Below, piece by piece: positions 42,748 through 45,374 of a stretch of DNA of 45,374 nt. Each line of letters starts with the position of its first letter. Within the stretch, counting starts at the first letter, position 1. The notes under the pieces were generated by a model, which did not search any database, had not been told where the DNA came from, and worked only from the letters and a program-made list of their open reading frames with translations. Position numbers and translations under genes: made by a program. Origin of the DNA: CAZCQP01 sp964500895 (GTDB taxonomy: Bacteria > Bacillota > Clostridia > Lachnospirales > JAISER01); assembly GCA_964500895.1 (NCBI GenBank), contig CAZCQP010000019.1, positions 1-45,374 on the forward strand, in the 5' to 3' direction.

Positions 42748-44223
42748 TTAGGTGACAGGTAGGCTGATAATCAAGTAGGTGCCTTCCCCTAAATCGCTAA
42801 TAATTTTCATTTTAAAATTGCTGCCATAAAATATTTCCAGCCGTTTCAGCACGTTGTGCAAGCCGATGTTGGTGCCGGTTTTGCTTTCTATGCTGTTATC
42901 GCAAGCCATGATTTTGTCAATGGTGTCTTGGGTCATGCCAATGCCGTTGTCCTCCACGGCCAGATACAGGTTGTCCCCGTGGATGTAGAGGGAAACGTCG
43001 ATGCGTGCGCCTCCTGTCATTTGGGAAACCCCGTGCAAAATGGCGTTTTCAACCAAGGGCTGCAAAATCATGCCCGGCATGGAAATGTTTTTTAGCCCCA
43101 CTGAAATGCGCAAGGAAAATTTAACCCGATGGCCAATGCGTTTTCTTTGAATTTCATAATAGTTTTTAATGCACTCAATTTCCCCGAATAAGTCCGAGGT
43201 TTTGGCAGACTTATCCAGGCTGTACCTCAGCAAATCGGCCACAGTTTCCATCATGGCCCGGGTTTCCGGGGCGTTTTCCATATAGGCCATTTTAGCAATC
43301 ATGCTTAAAGTGTTAAACAAAAAGTGGGGATTCATCTGGCCTTGCAGCGCTTTCAGTTCGCTTTCCATGAGCAGCTCGTTCATTTTAAGGTTTTTGTTTT
43401 CGGTTTCCAACAGTTTCTTTTCCAGCTTGCCTCTTTCTTCTGTGCTTTTAATGTACAGCTGAACGCTTTGAGCCATTTCGTCAAAGGCATCGCACAGAAC
43501 AGAAATTTCACGGCCGGCATGGTTCACTTCTTTTAAGTCGTACCGCCCCTGCTTAATTTCGTTAATGTTCTTCACAATTTTTTGAATGGGTTTTGTAATG
43601 CTCCAAATGTAGGTGCAGGAAAAAACCACGCTTAGCAATATCATAATCCCAATCACACCAAAGGTCAAGATGGTCTGCCTGCGCCAAAGGATTTGCAGCG
43701 TGTCTGATACGGCGTTCATTTCCTCCGTCAGCAGGGCGTAATACTGGGGGGCAGTGGCATCTATGTTTTTGGCGGTGTTGATGAGAAAGTAATATTCGTT
43801 GGTATAGGCCACCGAACTGTCAAACTGATTGTTCATGAGGCGGTCGAAAGTTTCGTTATAGGTTTCCATCATGTTGTGCAGCAACAAAAGCCGCCATTTC
43901 AGTTCCGGGTATTTGGCCCGTGCGGAAATGGCTTCTAGCTTTTGGTTGGCCAACTGCATACGGTTCTGGAACGTTTGCATTTGGCCGGCGTTTTTGCCAT
44001 ACAGGTAGTTACGGGCGGAAATGTCCCCGGCCTTCACCTCACGGTAAAAGCCGCTTAAATCGGTGTATTGGGCGGAAAAAATGTCGTAGGTATTCAGGGT
44101 TTTTGAGTAGCTGAATACAGATAAAAGCACAATGAGCAAAACAAAGACCAGTAAAATGCTGTTATAAAAAATAAGCTGCTGTTTTAAGCTTCCAAACCGC
44201 CAGCTTTTTATCTTTTTGAACAT
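42748..44223 (-). CDS. Sensor histidine kinase, YesM-like
   Basis: A 491-residue membrane kinase. Transmembrane segment 1 is about 17-39 and segment 2 about 183-207, with an extracellular helical sensor of some 140 residues between. HAMP follows (208-262), then the His_kinase domain with phosphoacceptor His300 in QMNPHFLFN. The ATPase domain has the N box PLVENAILHG (389-398), DNGIGM (425-430) and TNIGLHNV (451-458). The frame runs back to 44304, but those 27 residues are translated from a terminator repeat; ATG 44223 with AAAAGGGG upstream is preferred. It would phosphorylate the adjacent YesN-like protein. Confidence 0.92.
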   Translation of the reverse strand: MFKKIKSWRFGSLKQQLIFYNSILLVFVLLIVLLSVFSYSKTLNTYDIFSAQYTDLSGFYREVKAGDISARNYLYGKNAGQMQTFQNRMQLANQKLEAISARAKYPELKWRLLLLHNMMETYNETFDRLMNNQFDSSVAYTNEYYFLINTAKNIDATAPQYYALLTEEMNAVSDTLQILWRRQTILTFGVIGIMILLSVVFSCTYIWSITKPIQKIVKNINEIKQGRYDLKEVNHAGREISVLCDAFDEMAQSVQLYIKSTEERGKLEKKLLETENKNLKMNELLMESELKALQGQMNPHFLFNTLSMIAKMAYMENAPETRAMMETVADLLRYSLDKSAKTSDLFGEIECIKNYYEIQRKRIGHRVKFSLRISVGLKNISMPGMILQPLVENAILHGVSQMTGGARIDVSLYIHGDNLYLAVEDNGIGMTQDTIDKIMACDNSIESKTGTNIGLHNVLKRLEIFYGSNFKMKIISDLGEGTYLIISLPVT

Positions 44224-44256
44224 GGCAAACCCCTTTTTGGCAGCTTCAATTGAAAT

Positions 44257-44314
44257 AAAAAACCTTGGGAAACTTTTTTTGAAAAAGTTTCCCAAGTCCT
44301 TCAAAAAGCTTTTT
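44257..44314 (-). terminator. Intrinsic terminator, copy 2 of the repeated cassette
   Basis: The same hairpin as at 2874-2931, read on the minus strand, with GCTTTTTGAAGG before the stem and a T run after it. It follows the methyltransferase stop directly and lies 33 bp before the kinase start; no promoter is visible in between. Confidence 0.85.
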
Positions 44315-44316
44315 GT

Positions 44317-45345
44317 TTACAGTGTGTACCCTTTGACTGTTTCCATAAAGGCACGCAAATTGGCTTCCGGGGTGCCTGCGGGCAGTGCGCAACCAGCACC
44401 GATAACTAAATTTTTGCCTTTAAAGATGTCCAGTATGCGTTGTGTTTCAACTTTTACGATTTCCGGCGTTCCGAAGTAAAAGATACCAGAGGGGTCGATC
44501 GGCCCAAACACCACAGATTTGCCCTCCATTATTTTTTGCGCCTGTTCAATGTTGGTTTTGTAGTCCATTTCAACGGCGGCAAAACCTACGTCTGCCACAT
44601 CTTGAATGATGCGGTCCAGGTTGCCGCATATGTGGCACACCACTTTTTTGCCTTGGGCGGCTAAATCTGCCTGGAGCCGTTTGTGGTAGGGGTGGGCAAA
44701 TTTCAAATAGCAATCCCGGCTTAAAAGGTCTGGGCCGCAAGAACTGTCCCCGAAGCTGGTAATGTCTGCCCCTGCTTCAATCATCAGCTTGTGGTACGCC
44801 AGGTGCACCCCGTAAGCAGCATCTATTAAAGCCAGCATGTCGGCTTCCATTTCTTCGTCAACCAGGTTCACCATAAAGTCTGTCATGCCGTAGGTGAGCA
44901 TGGCCAGGCTAAAGGCCATTTGGTCACAGTTGCCACGGATGAACACATCATTCCCGGCTTTTTCTTTCATAAGCCGCACCGCCTCTAAAGAGGTGTGAAT
45001 GCGTCTGCTTTCCAGCAATTTTTCCGGCTTTAATGCGTTTAACACAGTTTCTATGTTGGTGGAAAGTGCCCCATGGACACGGGCTGGGTCGTTCTCGGGA
45101 AAGTCTACAGGCACGCCCACTGCGTCTGCCTGCATACAGGTGTCAATGTCCATTAAAATGCCGTCGGCGCCATATTTTTCTGCAAAAGACAGGTGGGTGT
45201 CTGCAATCACCGCTGGGTTGCTGCGGTATTGTTCCATGGTGTAGCCTTTTTCTGCTGCGGCTGCCATAAAGCAGTGCAGCATCACAGGGGTGCGGTCTGG
45301 GGTGCGGCCCTCTAAAACCGCCGTAATGCGTTCATATCCGTTCAT
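44317..45345 (-). CDS. Uroporphyrinogen decarboxylase-family methyltransferase, MtaA/CmuA-like
   Basis: A 342-residue TIM-barrel protein of the UroD superfamily. It carries the zinc ligands of the corrinoid methyltransferase branch: His238 and Cys240 in VCHICGN and Cys319 in IGAGCALP. True UroD lacks these, so the likely role is methyl transfer to or from a thiol or corrinoid protein. Other family segments are YGADGILMDIDT, TSFGDSSCGPDLLS and FGPIDPSGIFYFG. No corrinoid protein or activator is in the window, though more may lie beyond the right edge. ATG 45345 follows AAAGGAG. Substrate unknown. Confidence 0.85.
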   Translation of the reverse strand: MNGYERITAVLEGRTPDRTPVMLHCFMAAAAEKGYTMEQYRSNPAVIADTHLSFAEKYGADGILMDIDTCMQADAVGVPVDFPENDPARVHGALSTNIETVLNALKPEKLLESRRIHTSLEAVRLMKEKAGNDVFIRGNCDQMAFSLAMLTYGMTDFMVNLVDEEMEADMLALIDAAYGVHLAYHKLMIEAGADITSFGDSSCGPDLLSRDCYLKFAHPYHKRLQADLAAQGKKVVCHICGNLDRIIQDVADVGFAAVEMDYKTNIEQAQKIMEGKSVVFGPIDPSGIFYFGTPEIVKVETQRILDIFKGKNLVIGAGCALPAGTPEANLRAFMETVKGYTL

Positions 45346-45374
45346 GACGTATACTCCTTTGTTGTATCAAGTAA

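Noticed and set aside
44224..44304. 27-residue N-terminal extension of the sensor kinase (KDLGNFFKKSFPRFF)
   Set aside because: These codons are the terminator repeat at 44257-44314; a better start with a ribosome site is at 44223.

Overview
The window looks like a chromosomal segment of a spore-forming anaerobic Firmicute, probably class Clostridia and perhaps Oscillospirales. Reasons: split transketolase subunits, strong AGGAGG-type ribosome binding sites with many TTG/GTG starts, YesM/YesN-type two-component genes, clostridial sigma-A promoters, and two collagen-like proteins of the exosporium BclA/BclB type. GC is moderate (about half, by eye). I could not run searches, so genus is not assigned.

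Layout. 1-2844 (+): 3' end of a MecA-like adaptor, both halves of a transketolase and a HAD phosphatase, closed by a strong terminator. 2933-8553 (-): a NUDIX hydrolase, a poly-HAMP chemoreceptor, and a collagen-like protein followed by a glycosyltransferase. 8960-10183 (+): a second, divergent collagen-like protein with a BclB-type C-terminal domain. The two collagen genes share a 406-bp gap holding two similar sigma-K-like promoter candidates. 10400-29242 (+): a long co-directional run with an AraC regulator, a PfkB-family kinase, four Gfo/Idh/MocA oxidoreductases, three sugar phosphate isomerase/epimerase-type TIM barrels, a GldA/GldF/GldG/DUF4340-type ABC system, and a ribose-type sugar ABC importer. 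It ends in a bidirectional terminator. 29290-37033 (-): cutC, a DppABCDF-type peptide importer and an M17 leucyl aminopeptidase, transcribed away from a divergent ROK regulator (37205, +). The ROK gene is followed by a cytoplasmic transglutaminase-like protein and a 50-aa protein. 41240-45345 (-): a YesN/YesM response regulator and sensor kinase, and an MtaA/UroD-family methyltransferase.

How the genes may work together. The central run reads as uptake of a sugar or cyclitol followed by oxidation and isomerisation; the substrate is not identified. The right part reads as import and hydrolysis of peptides under a regulator family that normally senses sugars, which suggests a glycosylated or cell-wall-derived peptide. 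Two nearly identical 20-bp operator-like sites flank the ROK/cutC promoters.

Non-coding structure is rich: a 58-bp terminator cassette present near both ends, a 166-bp fold-back element inside the ABC cluster, a REP-like pair with a compensatory stem change, hairpins after both binding-protein genes, and a tandem 10-bp repeat before the sugar-binding protein gene.
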